NCBI GenBank assembly: GCA_016186905.1
Contig: JACPKS010000001.1
Span: 1 to 64,000 of the forward strand
Length of the DNA: 64,000 nt
Origin: Deltaproteobacteria bacterium
GTDB taxonomy: Bacteria > Bdellovibrionota > UBA1018 > UBA923
Reading direction: 5' to 3'
The first letter of the stretch is position 1. Each line of letters opens with the position of its first letter. Shown here in pieces: positions 55,064 to 64,000 of the stretch. The notes below the pieces were generated by a model, which saw only the letters and a program-made list of their open reading frames with translations, made no database searches and was not told the DNA's origin. The position numbers were made by a program, and so were the translations under genes.

Positions 55064-55993
55064 TTATCGCTGTTCCTTCAGCATGTTCGCGAGATAGTAC
55101 TCGCCCGCCTTGTAGCTCGACCGCACGAGCGGACCCGACGCGACGTAGGCGAATCCCATTTCACGGCTGACTTCTTCCCATTGCCTGAATTTCTCGGGCG
55201 TGACGAACCCCAGAACCTCCAGATGTTTCTTCGTCGGCCGCAGGTACTGCCCGAACGTCACGACGTCGACGCGGGCGGCGCGCAGATCGCGCAGGCATTC
55301 GAGCACCTCTTCGTCGGTCTCGCCGTGCCCGACCTGGATCGAGCTTTTCGTCAGCATCGGTTTCACGCGCCCGCCCGACGCGCGCAGGCGCTCGAAGATC
55401 TCGCGCGCCGCGGCGAGCGTGCCGAGCGACTGATCGTACGTCGCGCGCGGATCTCGCACGCGCGGCGTGAGGCGTCGCACGGTTTCGATATTGTGCGCAT
55501 ACACGTCGACACCGCTCTTCACGAGCGTTTCGACCGAGGCGGGATCCCCCCTGAAATCCGGCACCAGCGCCTCGCAAAGGATCGCCGCGTTTTTGGATTT
55601 GATCCCTTGGATCGTCGCGGCGAAATGCGCGGCGCCTCCGTCGGGAAGGTCGTCGCGGTTGACCGAAGTGAGCACGACGTAATCGAGCCCGGACTCGGCG
55701 ATGAGACCCGCGACTTTTTCCGGTTCGAGCTCGTCGACCGCCCCGCCGGGGCGCCCGGTCTTCACGCCGCAGAAGCGGCATCCGCGCGTGCAGACGTCGC
55801 CTAGGAGCATGATCGTGGCCGTGCCGCCCATCCAGCACTCGGCGATGTTCGGGCAACGGGCCTCTTCGCATACCGTGAAAAGCTTCAGGTCGCGCAGCTT
55901 CTGGCGGATCTCGGTGTAGCGCAGCCCTCCGGGCGCGCGAACCTTGAGCCACTCGGGTTTTCTTTCAGCCTTGTCTGTCGACGGCGCCTGCAT
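55064..55993 (-). CDS. lipA: Lipoyl synthase
   Basis: A 309-residue radical-SAM enzyme that inserts sulfur into octanoyl groups. It has the auxiliary cluster [13 protein letters not shown], the radical-SAM cluster [36 protein letters not shown] and [20 protein letters not shown]. It ends with the conserved [17 protein letters not shown]. First gene of the lipA-E2-lpdA-lipB run. ATG 55993 is the likely start; in-frame GTG codons shortly upstream are possible. Confidence 0.96.
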   Translation of the reverse strand: MQAPSTDKAERKPEWLKVRAPGGLRYTEIRQKLRDLKLFTVCEEARCPNIAECWMGGTATIMLLGDVCTRGCRFCGVKTGRPGGAVDELEPEKVAGLIAESGLDYVVLTSVNRDDLPDGGAAHFAATIQGIKSKNAAILCEALVPDFRGDPASVETLVKSGVDVYAHNIETVRRLTPRVRDPRATYDQSLGTLAAAREIFERLRASGGRVKPMLTKSSIQVGHGETDEEVLECLRDLRAARVDVVTFGQYLRPTKKHLEVLGFVTPEKFRQWEEVSREMGFAYVASGPLVRSSYKAGEYYLANMLKEQR

Positions 55994-56075
55994 TTGAACC
56001 CAATCATTCACTCGAATCACGCGGAATTCAAGGCAGATCTTGCCGCGAAGCCGCGCTTGATGATACTCTCTTCCC

Positions 56076-57071
56076 ATGTCGGAAGAAACACTTCAGCCAG
56101 CGGCAAGTCCCGCTCAGCATGCCAACGGAAATCCGCAAACGCCGGCCGCGAAAGCCGCATATCTCGACCTGTTTGACCGGTCGCTCGACGCCATCGTGCT
56201 CGTAGCGCTCGACAGCGGAAAGATCATCGAAGCCAACGACTCATCCGAAAAAATCCTTCAGGCCACCAAAGAGACGATCGAGGCGTCGTGGAACATATTC
56301 GACCTTCCGGTACCCGAAGCGCTCGACGAATTCCGCAAGATGGTGCGTATCGCCTCGCGGCGCTACCATCCCAAAACGTTCGAGGTGCCGCTCAAGGTCC
56401 AGTCGGCCGAAGCGAGCAAGCCGATGATTTCGCAGATGGCGCTTAGTCCCTTGAAGCTCAGTGACGGCACGGAGGTTCTGCAGTTCATCGTCCGCGACAT
56501 CACGAAAATGAAGGACTACATCAAGCAGATCGAGGAGATGGCGACCACCGACGGCATGACGGGCCTCACGAACTTCCGCCAATTCTCGAAACTCCTCGAA
56601 ATGGAGCACGCGCGCGCGCTTCGCTACCGCACGAAGTACGCGATCGTGTTCTGCGACATCGATCACTTCAAGAAATACAACGACCAGAACGGCCATCCGG
56701 CCGGCGACGCGCTTCTGAAACAGTACGCGCAGATTCTGCGAAGCTGCGTGCGCACGACCGACTTTCCGTGCCGCTACGGCGGCGAGGAGTTCGTGGTTCT
56801 GCTTCCGCAGACCGATTCCGATGAAGCCGCCATGATCGCCGAGCGCATCCGCTCAGCGGTGCGCGAAACGAAATTCGAGCACGGCGAAAAGCAGCCGCTG
56901 GGATTCGTAAGCATCAGCATCGGCGTAAGCGCGTTTCCGCGCGACGGCGCCGATCCCAAAGTCGTTCTTAAGGCCGCCGACAACATGCTCTACGAATGCA
57001 AGGAAGGCGGACGTAATTGCGTCAAAGTCAGTCGCGGACCGGAGAAGCCGGTTATTCATCACCAAGGTTGA
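56076..57071 (+). CDS. PAS-GGDEF diguanylate cyclase
   Basis: A 331-residue protein with a PAS-like sensor (residues about 28-150: [32 protein letters not shown]) and a GGDEF domain (about 160-320). The active-site loop is RYGGEEF, so it should make cyclic-di-GMP. The inhibitory I-site RTTD lies five residues before it, so product inhibition is expected. It is divergent from lipA. Confidence 0.93.
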   Translation: MSEETLQPAASPAQHANGNPQTPAAKAAYLDLFDRSLDAIVLVALDSGKIIEANDSSEKILQATKETIEASWNIFDLPVPEALDEFRKMVRIASRRYHPKTFEVPLKVQSAEASKPMISQMALSPLKLSDGTEVLQFIVRDITKMKDYIKQIEEMATTDGMTGLTNFRQFSKLLEMEHARALRYRTKYAIVFCDIDHFKKYNDQNGHPAGDALLKQYAQILRSCVRTTDFPCRYGGEEFVVLLPQTDSDEAAMIAERIRSAVRETKFEHGEKQPLGFVSISIGVSAFPRDGADPKVVLKAADNMLYECKEGGRNCVKVSRGPEKPVIHHQG

Positions 57072-57075
57072 GGCG

Positions 57076-57294
57076 CTACCAAAAAACGAGCAGGCCGTAG
57101 AGCGGATTCATCGGAAAGTCCGGCATGTCTTCGAGCGGATGGCCCGCCTGAATCGCGCGCTCGCGCATTTTCTGAAAATAGTTCACGGGCAGGAACGCTT
57201 TCCCGCATCTCAGGCACTTCAAGACCTCGGCAGCCTCGGCCTCGTTGATATTGCCGCAGAGATGGCACAGCCGCAGGAGCTGTTTGCGGTCCAT
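57076..57294 (-). CDS. Small zinc-ribbon-like hypothetical protein
   Basis: A 72-residue protein with two CxxC pairs (LCHLCGNINEAEAAEVLKC, then LRCGKAF), suggesting a zinc ribbon, and a C-terminal FLPVNYFQKMRERAIQAGHP. I recognise the arrangement but no function. ATG 57294 has GTGGGG just upstream; a longer frame to 57366 adds no similarity. It converges on the diguanylate cyclase gene with a 4-bp gap. Confidence 0.6.
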   Translation of the reverse strand: MDRKQLLRLCHLCGNINEAEAAEVLKCLRCGKAFLPVNYFQKMRERAIQAGHPLEDMPDFPMNPLYGLLVFW

Positions 57295-57387
57295 GCCCCA
57301 CTCTTCGACTCCGAAATGGGGGCCTAAAGATGTGTCGCGTTCACACAGCCCCGCGCGGACCGGCAAATGGTGCCGAACTCGCGCGGG

Positions 57388-57744
57388 TTAAACGAGTTCC
57401 GAAAAAAGAAAACGGAATTGCTGCCGCACCAATCTTCGATCGAGGGACTGAAGCGAGCCGAGCTTTTTGCGGATGAGCGCGGTCTCCAACGTGACCACTT
57501 TCGAAAGTCGCACGAGACTCGGCTTCGGAAGACCGGCACCGTCGTGCTGTTTGAGCAATACGTCCGAAGGAAAGCGCAGCGACTGCTCGCCAAGCTGACT
57601 CGTAATCATCGCGACGATGAAATGATCCTCGAGCCGCTGCGGCGAAACCTTCGCGAGAACGAGGCATGGGCGCTGCTTTGCGGCCTTCAGGTCAGCGAAT
57701 GGAAACGGGACGAGAACGACGTCAAAGATCGTTATAGATTTCAT
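57388..57744 (-). CDS. MazF/PemK-family toxin
   Basis: A 118-residue endoribonuclease-type toxin. The start FDVVLVPFPFADLKAAKQRP followed by CLVLA, and later VAMITSQ and KPSLVRLSKVVTLE, match the PemK/MazF SH3-like barrel. It overlaps the antitoxin gene by 23 bp and comes second. Confidence 0.88.
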   Translation of the reverse strand: MKSITIFDVVLVPFPFADLKAAKQRPCLVLAKVSPQRLEDHFIVAMITSQLGEQSLRFPSDVLLKQHDGAGLPKPSLVRLSKVVTLETALIRKKLGSLQSLDRRLVRQQFRFLFSELV

Positions 57745-57946
57745 CGTCTTCGTTTTCCCATTCTTTGAAGCTTTTTTCGGCCGCCTTGAGAAGCATTCGA
57801 TTCTCCATCTGCGACGAAAAATATGCCTCTAGCGCGGTCACGAGAATGGTCTTTTGGGATTTTCCCGATTCGGCGGCGTAGGTGCGCAATAACGCCACCA
57901 GTTCGGGCTTGTCGCTGAAATCAAAGCTCATTTTTGAGGACTTCAT
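57722..57946 (-). CDS. Antitoxin partner of MazF-like toxin
   Basis: A 74-residue small protein with an N-terminal RHH-like helix pair (LVALLRTYAAESGKSQKTIL) and an acidic tail (EWENEDDEIYND), a standard antitoxin layout. It begins at ATG 57946, upstream of and overlapping the toxin gene. A palindromic AT-rich operator lies upstream. Confidence 0.78.
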   Translation of the reverse strand: MKSSKMSFDFSDKPELVALLRTYAAESGKSQKTILVTALEAYFSSQMENRMLLKAAEKSFKEWENEDDEIYNDL

Positions 57947-57951
57947 GATTT

Positions 57952-57976
57952 ATAGTTTACTATATTTATAGTTTTA
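57952..57976 (-). promoter_or_regulatory. Operator of the MazF-like pair
   Basis: On the minus strand ACTATA-AA-TATAGT is followed by a second ACTATAAAT. The dyads also contain -10-like TATAAT variants. Binding by the antitoxin is inferred. Confidence 0.45.
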
Positions 57977-58181
57977 TGGCAACTCTCGAAACACTGGCGT
58001 TTCTGTATAATTTTTAGACATCTGCATGTTGACTTCCTTAACAGCGCGCGTCCTCCTGAGTTTAAACCGCTGCCGCGCTGGCGCGCCGCGTGCAGGGTCT
58101 ATAGTACGCCGAGTATGGCGTAGGATTTCCGCGCGCTCGGCGGATGGAAACCCTTGGATTAAAACTGCAAGGAGCTGGAAA

Positions 58182-58559
58182 GTGAAAAAAACATCAATCG
58201 CGTTCCTCTTATCGATGTTGATCTCCGCTTATGCGAACGCGGAAATCGTGCTCAATCCGACGCAGCATGAAGACGAAGCAAATTTTAGAAGCGACTCTAA
58301 ATTTCTTTCGGAAACTAGCTCGGTTACCGCGACGATTAACCATCAGAAGATCGTGAGAGTTGCTTTGCATAATTCCTATTTCAACAGCATCGTTCATGAC
58401 GGAAAGAGGTTCATGTTACCGAAGTTGGGCGCTGGTCAAGGCCACTCTGGCAGCTTCAGCATTATGGCTAACTCCTGCGGCCGCCTTGAAGTCGAATTGC
58501 AGGAATTCTCCAGAGTTAGAGGCATTTTAGATACTGAACGAGTGATCGTAAATTACTGA
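58182..58559 (+). CDS. Secreted hypothetical protein
   Basis: A 125-residue protein with a signal peptide (KKTSIAFLLSMLISAYANAE). The mature part has IVRVALHNSYFNSIVHDGKR and a C-terminal beta-rich segment. No family recognised. GTG at 58182 is chosen because AAGGAGC precedes it; the open frame extends upstream without coding character. Confidence 0.6.
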   Translation: MKKTSIAFLLSMLISAYANAEIVLNPTQHEDEANFRSDSKFLSETSSVTATINHQKIVRVALHNSYFNSIVHDGKRFMLPKLGAGQGHSGSFSIMANSCGRLEVELQEFSRVRGILDTERVIVNY

Positions 58560-58622
58560 TTTCCCGCGCGAGGAACGCGCATCATCTCTAAGCATTCCTG
58601 CGCAAAAGACTGAAGGATAAAA

Positions 58623-58691
58623 ATGGAAACACTGATCCTCCCCGTAGTTCTCTCCGCGATGATCTGGCTGGTTGCGCTGGGCAGCCTCTGA
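58623..58691 (+). CDS. 22-residue membrane peptide
   Basis: An ATG preceded by GAAGGAT (5-7 nt upstream) opens a 22-codon frame: METLILPVVLSAMIWLVALG plus two residues. It is almost entirely a single hydrophobic helix, like known small membrane proteins. Length makes it uncertain; no family recognised. Confidence 0.35.
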   Translation: METLILPVVLSAMIWLVALGSL

Positions 58692-58734
58692 AACAATCAA
58701 AAAAGGCTTCGCTTCGCTGAGGATATCATTTTTT

Positions 58735-58772
58735 GTCTACCCAAAAAAAGTCTAGACTTTTTTTGGGTAGAC
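58735..58772. repeat. Perfect 38-bp palindrome
   Basis: GTCTACCCAAAAAAAGTCT is followed directly by its exact reverse complement, with AGTCTAGACT at the centre. It lies 18 bp before the start of the ATPase gene and could be an operator, a cruciform, or an insertion-derived repeat. Confidence 0.95.
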
Positions 58773-58789
58773 CGATATGCTTTTTAAGC

Positions 58790-59992
58790 ATGCACCGATT
58801 TTTGACAGACGTTCTTCTCACGGAACGGGAGAAGTACGAAAAAATGATCTTCGTTTCCGGCCCCCGACAGGTCGGCAAGACGACGTTGTTCACCCAGCTT
58901 TCCAAATCCCTTCCGGGTTCGATTTACAATTGGGATCGGCTTCCCGACCGGCGGCGCATCACGGCTGAACCGGACTCCTTGTTTGAAGGCGACTCCGTCT
59001 ACTTCGACGAAATCCACAAATTCCCCAGATGGAAAAATTTCCTGAAGGGCGGCTTCGACGCGCACGGCGACCACTGCAAGATCCATGTTACCGGAAGCGC
59101 GCGTCTCGATGTCTACAGAAGGGGCGGCGACAGCCTGCTCGGCAGATACATCAAATACACCATGCATCCATTCACGGCAGGCGAAATCCTCGGCGTGAAC
59201 CGCAAGCCACTCGAACCGCTCGAGCTGGATGCGGTTTTGAGAGAAGCTAAGCCGGGCAGTTCTGAACTGATCGAAACGTGGAAACTTCTGGAACGTTTCG
59301 GGGGGTTTCCTGAGCCGTTCACGAAAGCGAACGACCGTCATTACAACCAATGGCTGCAAAACCGGCACGAGCGCCTCGTCCGCGAGGATATCCGCGACAT
59401 GACGCGAATCCGCGAACTCAGTCTTTTCGAGTCGATGGTTGCATTGCTCCCCTCCAAAATCGGGAGCCCGCTCTCCCTGAACTCCCTGAAGGAGGACCTT
59501 TCCGTTTCCCACGACAGCATCCGGCTTTGGCTGTCGCTTCTGGAGGAATTCTATTACCTCTTCGGTTTGCCGTGCCACAGCGAAAAGGTGGCTCGTTCTC
59601 TGAAAAAAGAAAGGAAGATTTATCTCTGGGATTGGTCCGAGATCGACGACCCGGCGATCCGCTTTGAGAACATGGTCGCGTGCCACCTGAACAAGTTCGT
59701 CGATTACATGACTGACTCCGGCCTGGCGAAGTGCTCGCTGCGCTATTTCAGGGACAAGGAGAGAAATGAAGTCGATTTCATCGTGCTGAAGAATAGAAAT
59801 CCATGGTTCATGGTCGAGGCCAAACTAAATGACCGATCGATCCAGAAAGCGCTTCTTTCGGGAAGCAAAAAGCACGGGAGCCCGCCCTGCATCCAGCTCG
59901 TGAATGATTTCGGCACCAGCTCTCATCGCAAAATCGACGGAATGGACTACTACGTGATGCCAGCGGCGATTTTTTTCAGGGAGCTTATTTGA
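58790..59992 (+). CDS. AAA+ ATPase with DUF4143
   Basis: A 400-residue ATPase of the AAA_14/DUF4143 group. Walker A is [12 protein letters not shown] and Walker [10 protein letters not shown]. The DUF4143 part follows from about residue 180. Near the end [11 protein letters not shown] and MVEAKLN form a PD-(D/E)XK-like pattern. These proteins are widespread, mobile and of unknown role. ATG 58790 is used; a short dyad overlaps the start (ATGCTT/AAGCAT), and no ribosome-binding site is obvious. Confidence 0.85.
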   Translation: MHRFLTDVLLTEREKYEKMIFVSGPRQVGKTTLFTQLSKSLPGSIYNWDRLPDRRRITAEPDSLFEGDSVYFDEIHKFPRWKNFLKGGFDAHGDHCKIHVTGSARLDVYRRGGDSLLGRYIKYTMHPFTAGEILGVNRKPLEPLELDAVLREAKPGSSELIETWKLLERFGGFPEPFTKANDRHYNQWLQNRHERLVREDIRDMTRIRELSLFESMVALLPSKIGSPLSLNSLKEDLSVSHDSIRLWLSLLEEFYYLFGLPCHSEKVARSLKKERKIYLWDWSEIDDPAIRFENMVACHLNKFVDYMTDSGLAKCSLRYFRDKERNEVDFIVLKNRNPWFMVEAKLNDRSIQKALLSGSKKHGSPPCIQLVNDFGTSSHRKIDGMDYYVMPAAIFFRELI

Positions 59993-60037
59993 CTGTTCAG
60001 TGCCCAGATGAGCTTGAATCCCTTGCTCGCGCTGCAA

Positions 60038-60067
60038 GGCGCCGTAAAAAGTAGGCTGGCACCTTTC
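60038..60067. repeat. Half-copy of the long hairpin repeat
   Basis: GGCGCCGTAAAAAGTAGG followed by CTGGCACCTTTCG matches the ends of the 45850-45947 hairpin arms with the middle missing. It lies upstream of uvrA. Confidence 0.65.
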
Positions 60068-60107
60068 GACAAATTCCCATACCCTGCCCTGACGGGGAAA
60101 ATTCGAC

Positions 60108-62978
60108 TTGGAAACGCCGGAAGAGCCGAGATTCATGCGCCTGCGCGGCGCGCGCGTGAACAATCTCAAGAACATCAACATCGACATCCCGCTCAAGCGA
60201 TTCACGATCGTGACGGGACTGTCGGGCTCGGGCAAGTCCTCGCTCGTCTTCGACACCTTGTATGCCGAAGGCCAGCGCCGCTACGTCGAATCGCTCTCGA
60301 CCTACACGCGGCAGTTCTTGGAGAAAATGGCGAAGCCCGACATCGACTCGCTCGACAACATCAGCCCGGCGATCGCGCTCGAGCAAAAAAACCACGTCAA
60401 CAACAGCCGCTCCACCGTCGCGACGATGAGCGAGCTTTATGATTATCTGCGGCTGCTTTTCGCGAAGATCGGACGAACATCCTGCGTAAAATGCGGCACG
60501 CGCGTCGAAGCGGATAACCCGCAATCCATCGCGCGCAAACTCGCCGCCGAGCCCGCGGGTTCACGTTTTTACGTTCTCGCTCCGCTTTCTGAAAAACTTC
60601 TCGCGAAGAAATTCTGGCCCGAAAAAAGAAAGTCGCTCGTTCAGGCGGGCTTTGAGCGCATCGTGCTGGACGCCGAAACAGACGGCGAGGCGATCGCGGA
60701 ACTGGCTGCGCTCGACGGACTTCCGCCGAAACTCAAAGCCGCGTATCTCGTCATCGACCGCATGTCGCTGCCCGGCGATCCCGTCAAGGATTCGCGCCTT
60801 CTTGAAGCGATCGAACAGGCGCTGGCGCAGGCCGGTGGGCGCATCGCGGTCGCGTTCGTGGGCGCCAAAGACGAGCCCTGGCGATACGTGCAGTTCTCGT
60901 CGAAATTCCGCTGCGACGCCTGCGGCATCGATTATCGCAAACCCGAACCGCAGATGTTCTCGTTCAACAGCCCGCTCGGCGCGTGCGCCGAGTGCTCGGG
61001 CTTCGGCTTCAACCTCGAGCTCGACGAAGACCTCGTCGTTCCCGACAGACGAAAAACCCTGCGCAACGGGGCCGTCGATCCGTTCACGAAGCCGGCGTAC
61101 CGCGACTGGCACGACGACCTGATGAAATTCTGCGAGAAGCACAAGATCGGCACCGGCAAACGCTATGAGGACTTGAGCTCGGCTCAACGCGATTTGATCT
61201 GGAATGGAGACGGCGGCGGCGGAAAGCTTTTTCCCGGCATTCGCGGCTGTTTCGAGGAATTGAAAGACTGGAAGTACAAACTTCACGTCCGCGTGTTCAT
61301 CCGCCGCTACCAAAATCCGAAGCTCTGTCTTTCGTGCAAGGGTTCGCGGCTCAAGGCCGAAGCGCTCGCGGTGCGCGTCGATTCGCGCAGCATGGCCGAC
61401 GTTTTGGCGCTCTCGATCGAGAACGCGAACGCGTATTTCACGAAGCTTGCCGGCGAAAAAGCGCTGCCCAAGCAGGATCGAGAGATCGCGCGGGATATTT
61501 TGAAGCAGATCGGCGGCCGGGTACGGTTCCTGAACGACGTCGGCGTGGGATACCTGACTTTAAGTCGCCTCGGAAAAACCCTCTCGGGCGGCGAATGCCA
61601 GCGCATCAGCTTGGCGACCCAGCTCGGCAATCGTCTCTGCTCGACGTTGTATGTTTTAGACGAGCCCAGCATCGGGCTGCATCCCGCCGACACCGAAAAA
61701 CTGATCCGGCTGCTTCATCAGTTGCGCGATCACGGCAACACCGTCGTCGTCGTCGAGCACGACCTCGACGTCATCGCTGCCGCCGACTACATGATCGAAC
61801 TTGGGCCGCATGCGGGCCGCAAGGGCGGCGAAGTCATCGTGCAAGGCCCGCTCGATAAGGTTCTCGACGCGAAAGGCTGCCTCACGGCGAAATATCTTAC
61901 GGGCGCGTTTTCGATTCCCGCTCCGCCGACTCGCCGGCCGCGCGGCGCGAAAGCGCTCAAGATCGTCGGCGCGTGCGAGAACAACCTCCGGGAGGTGACC
62001 GTGGAATTTCCGCTGCATCAGTTTATCGCGGTCACGGGTCTTTCCGGCAGCGGCAAAACGACTTTGGTTCACCGAACTCTTTACAACGCGCTCTCGCGGC
62101 TTTTTCACAAGGAGAATGTGCCGGTCGGAAAATTCCTGCGCCTCTACGGCGCCGACTACCTAAACGACGTCGTGCTGCTCGACCAACGGCCGATCGGAAA
62201 GAGCGCGCGCTCGAATCCAGCGACGTATTTGAAAATCTGGGAGGACATCCGCAAAATCCTGGCCAACCAGTCGCTTTCGATCCGGCGCGGATACGGCCCC
62301 CAGCATTTTTCCTTCAACGTGGACGGCGGCCGCTGCCCCGTTTGCAAGGGCGAAGGCGAAATCACGCTTGAGATGCACTTCATGGCCGACATCAGGCTTC
62401 CCTGCGAGGAGTGCGGCGGAAAAAGATTCAAAAAGAACGTTCTCGAGGTGGAATTCAAACGGAAAAACGTGGACCAGCTTCTGCACGCCACGGTCGACGA
62501 GTGCATCGAGCTCTTCCGCGAGTATCCCTCGACCTCGGCGAAGCTGCAGACCCTGAAAAAAGCGGGGTTGGGCTATCTCGAGCTCGGGCAGAGCTCGACG
62601 ACGATGTCGGGCGGCGAGTCGCAGCGCCTGAAGATCGCGTCGGTGCTGCAGGAAAAATCCACGTCGAACATGCTCTATGTTTTCGATGAGCCGACAACCG
62701 GACTGCATCTTGACGACACGAAGCGCCTGCTCGCGGTTTTGCACGATTTGGTCGACCAGAAAAACACGGTGGTCGTGATCGAGCACAATCTGGAGCTCGT
62801 TTCGCAGGCCGATTGGGTCATCGACATGGGCCCCGGCGGCGGCGAACACGGCGGCCGCCTCGTGGCGGCCGGCACGCCGGAAGAAATCATCGAAAATCCA
62901 GAATCTCTTACGGGGCGTTTCCTGAACTCAAGGCATAAACCTTCGGCTTACTCAAACCGCCAAATTCCCCTTGCCTAA
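60108..62978 (+). CDS. uvrA: Excinuclease ABC subunit A (UvrA)
   Basis: A UvrA damage-recognition ATPase of nucleotide excision repair with two ABC modules. The first Walker A is [20 protein letters not shown], then [18 protein letters not shown]; signatures [12 protein letters not shown] and [12 protein letters not shown]; second Walker [11 protein letters not shown]; Walker [12 protein letters not shown] and [11 protein letters not shown]. Zinc-finger cysteines are seen in CVKCG, CDACG/CAECSG and [19 protein letters not shown]. The full frame from TTG 60108 gives 956 residues; ATG 60135 ([14 protein letters not shown]) fits the usual UvrA start better. A terminator follows. Confidence 0.95.
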   Translation: METPEEPRFMRLRGARVNNLKNINIDIPLKRFTIVTGLSGSGKSSLVFDTLYAEGQRRYVESLSTYTRQFLEKMAKPDIDSLDNISPAIALEQKNHVNNSRSTVATMSELYDYLRLLFAKIGRTSCVKCGTRVEADNPQSIARKLAAEPAGSRFYVLAPLSEKLLAKKFWPEKRKSLVQAGFERIVLDAETDGEAIAELAALDGLPPKLKAAYLVIDRMSLPGDPVKDSRLLEAIEQALAQAGGRIAVAFVGAKDEPWRYVQFSSKFRCDACGIDYRKPEPQMFSFNSPLGACAECSGFGFNLELDEDLVVPDRRKTLRNGAVDPFTKPAYRDWHDDLMKFCEKHKIGTGKRYEDLSSAQRDLIWNGDGGGGKLFPGIRGCFEELKDWKYKLHVRVFIRRYQNPKLCLSCKGSRLKAEALAVRVDSRSMADVLALSIENANAYFTKLAGEKALPKQDREIARDILKQIGGRVRFLNDVGVGYLTLSRLGKTLSGGECQRISLATQLGNRLCSTLYVLDEPSIGLHPADTEKLIRLLHQLRDHGNTVVVVEHDLDVIAAADYMIELGPHAGRKGGEVIVQGPLDKVLDAKGCLTAKYLTGAFSIPAPPTRRPRGAKALKIVGACENNLREVTVEFPLHQFIAVTGLSGSGKTTLVHRTLYNALSRLFHKENVPVGKFLRLYGADYLNDVVLLDQRPIGKSARSNPATYLKIWEDIRKILANQSLSIRRGYGPQHFSFNVDGGRCPVCKGEGEITLEMHFMADIRLPCEECGGKRFKKNVLEVEFKRKNVDQLLHATVDECIELFREYPSTSAKLQTLKKAGLGYLELGQSSTTMSGGESQRLKIASVLQEKSTSNMLYVFDEPTTGLHLDDTKRLLAVLHDLVDQKNTVVVIEHNLELVSQADWVIDMGPGGGEHGGRLVAAGTPEEIIENPESLTGRFLNSRHKPSAYSNRQIPLA

Positions 62979-63050
62979 CCCTGCCCTCTTTCGCTAGTAA
63001 AAGTTCATTGGTTTTATGTCTTTTGCACCCGAAAAAGACTTTTGTAAGGG

Positions 63051-63081
63051 GGAGGGCTCGGAAGGGCCCTCCCTTTTTTTA
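63051..63081 (+). terminator. uvrA terminator
   Basis: Stem GGGAGGGC/GCCCTCCC with an 8-nt loop, followed by at least seven T. Confidence 0.93.
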
Positions 63082-64000
63082 TCACTCCGCCGCGTCTTCC
63101 GCTTCCCCTTCGGCTTCGACCGCCTTGTTCACCACGATCTCCGATTTCCTGCGCGCCTCTTCCATCCAATCGCGGTAGACCTGCTGCGCCTTCTTCATCT
63201 GCAGCGATTTGGCGAGGCCGTCGCGGCTCTTGAAAAAATCGCCATCCGCCGGTTTGAAAACCCGTAGATTCAGCGCCACGACGTGATTCACGCCCGCGTG
63301 GTAGAGCACGGCGTGTTTTTCGAGCGGCGAAAGCTGCCGATACGCATCCGTGATCAAGCCGGTGACCGGGCCCATCCCCGCGATCGCGGCCTGCGATCGG
63401 TTGAATTTCTCGCTCGTCTTGAGCTCGAGGCCCTTTGACTTCAAGTACGCTTTGAACTCCGCGGGAGAGCTCTTTTCCGCTTTCGCATAAACTTCCTCGG
63501 CAAGATCCGAATTCGACTTCGTGAGTTCCTGCGTACGGCGATCTTTGATGACGTCGATGATCACGGCGCGTTTGGCTTCCTCAAAAGTCAGATACTCGGG
63601 CTTTTCCGGAGGAGGAGCCTTCTCTCCTTTTTTCGGGGCCGCGGCCTTCTCGCTATTTTTTTTGGCGGGCTTCATATATTCCTGCTTGGCCTGCTCGTAA
63701 TATTTCTTCGCTTGCTCGAGATTCTCGGGCTTTTTCAGAAATTCCCGGATTTCGACGTCGTGGACCACCATTTTTTTTCGCAGCTCGGCCCGATCGAGGA
63801 ACACGTAATCCACCTGACGGCGATCTTCAGCCGTGAAATACTCGTCACGAAGCTCCCTGTCGGATGCCTTGGGAATTCCCTGAATGAACTCCGCTGCGCG
63901 GGCCCGAAGCGCGTCGTCGCGGATCGTCTCTTCGAAATCCGGCGGCGACAACCGGTTCGCGGCGAGAATTTGCCGATACGTCGCGGGATCGAACTTGCCG
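63082..64000 (-). CDS. SurA/PpiD-like periplasmic chaperone, partial
   Basis: The 3' part of a gene whose start is beyond the right edge. The frame continues upstream of the ATG at 63951 with FDPATYRQILAANRLSPPDF followed by EETIRDD, the SurA/PpiD N-terminal pattern. A coiled, Lys/Ala-rich region follows (AAPKKGEKAPPPEKPEYL) and then helical segments with AVIIDVIKDRRTQELTKS. No complete parvulin domain is evident in the visible part, though SPLEKHAVLYHAG and VVALNLRVFKPAD near the end may be a remnant. It would assist outer-membrane protein folding. Confidence 0.75.
   Translation of the reverse strand, partial: GKFDPATYRQILAANRLSPPDFEETIRDDALRARAAEFIQGIPKASDRELRDEYFTAEDRRQVDYVFLDRAELRKKMVVHDVEIREFLKKPENLEQAKKYYEQAKQEYMKPAKKNSEKAAAPKKGEKAPPPEKPEYLTFEEAKRAVIIDVIKDRRTQELTKSNSDLAEEVYAKAEKSSPAEFKAYLKSKGLELKTSEKFNRSQAAIAGMGPVTGLITDAYRQLSPLEKHAVLYHAGVNHVVALNLRVFKPADGDFFKSRDGLAKSLQMKKAQQVYRDWMEEARRKSEIVVNKAVEAEGEAEDAAE

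Overview
The window reads as a stretch of chromosome from a Gram-negative, flagellated, respiring bacterium of fairly high GC content. The flagellin, the SdhC-SdhA-SdhB set with a single fused cytochrome b subunit, the many signal-peptide proteins without recognisable families, and a PTP-like phytase are what I would expect from the Bdellovibrionota (Bdellovibrio/Oligoflexia relatives). That placement is inference from protein character only; there is no 16S rRNA gene here.

Region 1 (1 to about 9780) is a lower-GC accessory island that stops at the 3' end of tRNA-Ser(GGA). Its left part has the backbone of an integrative mobilizable element: tyrosine recombinase, excisionase-like HTH protein, MobC-like protein and a cluster of inverted and direct repeats resembling an oriT, but no relaxase in view. 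Its cargo looks like defence: a RelE-like toxin gene coupled to a DUF4263 (Shedu-type) gene that an IS3-family element has cut in two with a 4-bp target duplication; a truncated nuclease-like ORF; an sce7726-family gene; and a toxin-antitoxin-like operon of HigB, a HigA-ImmA/IrrE protease fusion and a 'Beta protein' family gene. The last operon has a clear promoter with two operator-like dyads.

Region 2 (9.8 to 30.4 kb) is ordinary chromosome: tRNA-Ser, tRNA-Thr and tRNA-Phe, two tandem paralogous secreted proteins, an HD-domain protein, tryptophanase, a Nudix hydrolase, HU, a complete polyamine ABC transporter (potABCD), trmB, flagellin, a glycosyltransferase and groESL behind a heat-shock-like promoter.

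Region 3 (30.4 to 39.6 kb) is a second accessory stretch: an IS481-family element next to tRNA-Phe, hairpin clusters, a 107-bp MITE-like element, unknown secreted proteins, a PIN/RHH toxin-antitoxin pair, a secreted PTP-type phosphatase and an 889-residue secreted protein with a putative ADP-ribosyltransferase-like core. A palindromic repeat family bounded by TGTGCAA/TTGCACA occurs at 16.0, 31.9 and 36.6 kb.

Region 4 (39.7 to 57.3 kb) is mostly core metabolism on the minus strand: a GT2 glycosyltransferase, sdhCAB, a CheW-like protein coupled to a degenerate ClpB-like protein, an LpxH-like phosphoesterase, a ferredoxin, an amidohydrolase, Mrp, folE, and a lipoate/2-oxoacid dehydrogenase operon (lipA, E2, lpdA, lipB), then a GGEEF diguanylate cyclase. 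Region 5 (57.4 to 64 kb) has a MazF-type toxin-antitoxin pair, a DUF4143 ATPase behind a perfect 38-bp palindrome, uvrA, and a SurA/PpiD-like chaperone gene running off the right edge.
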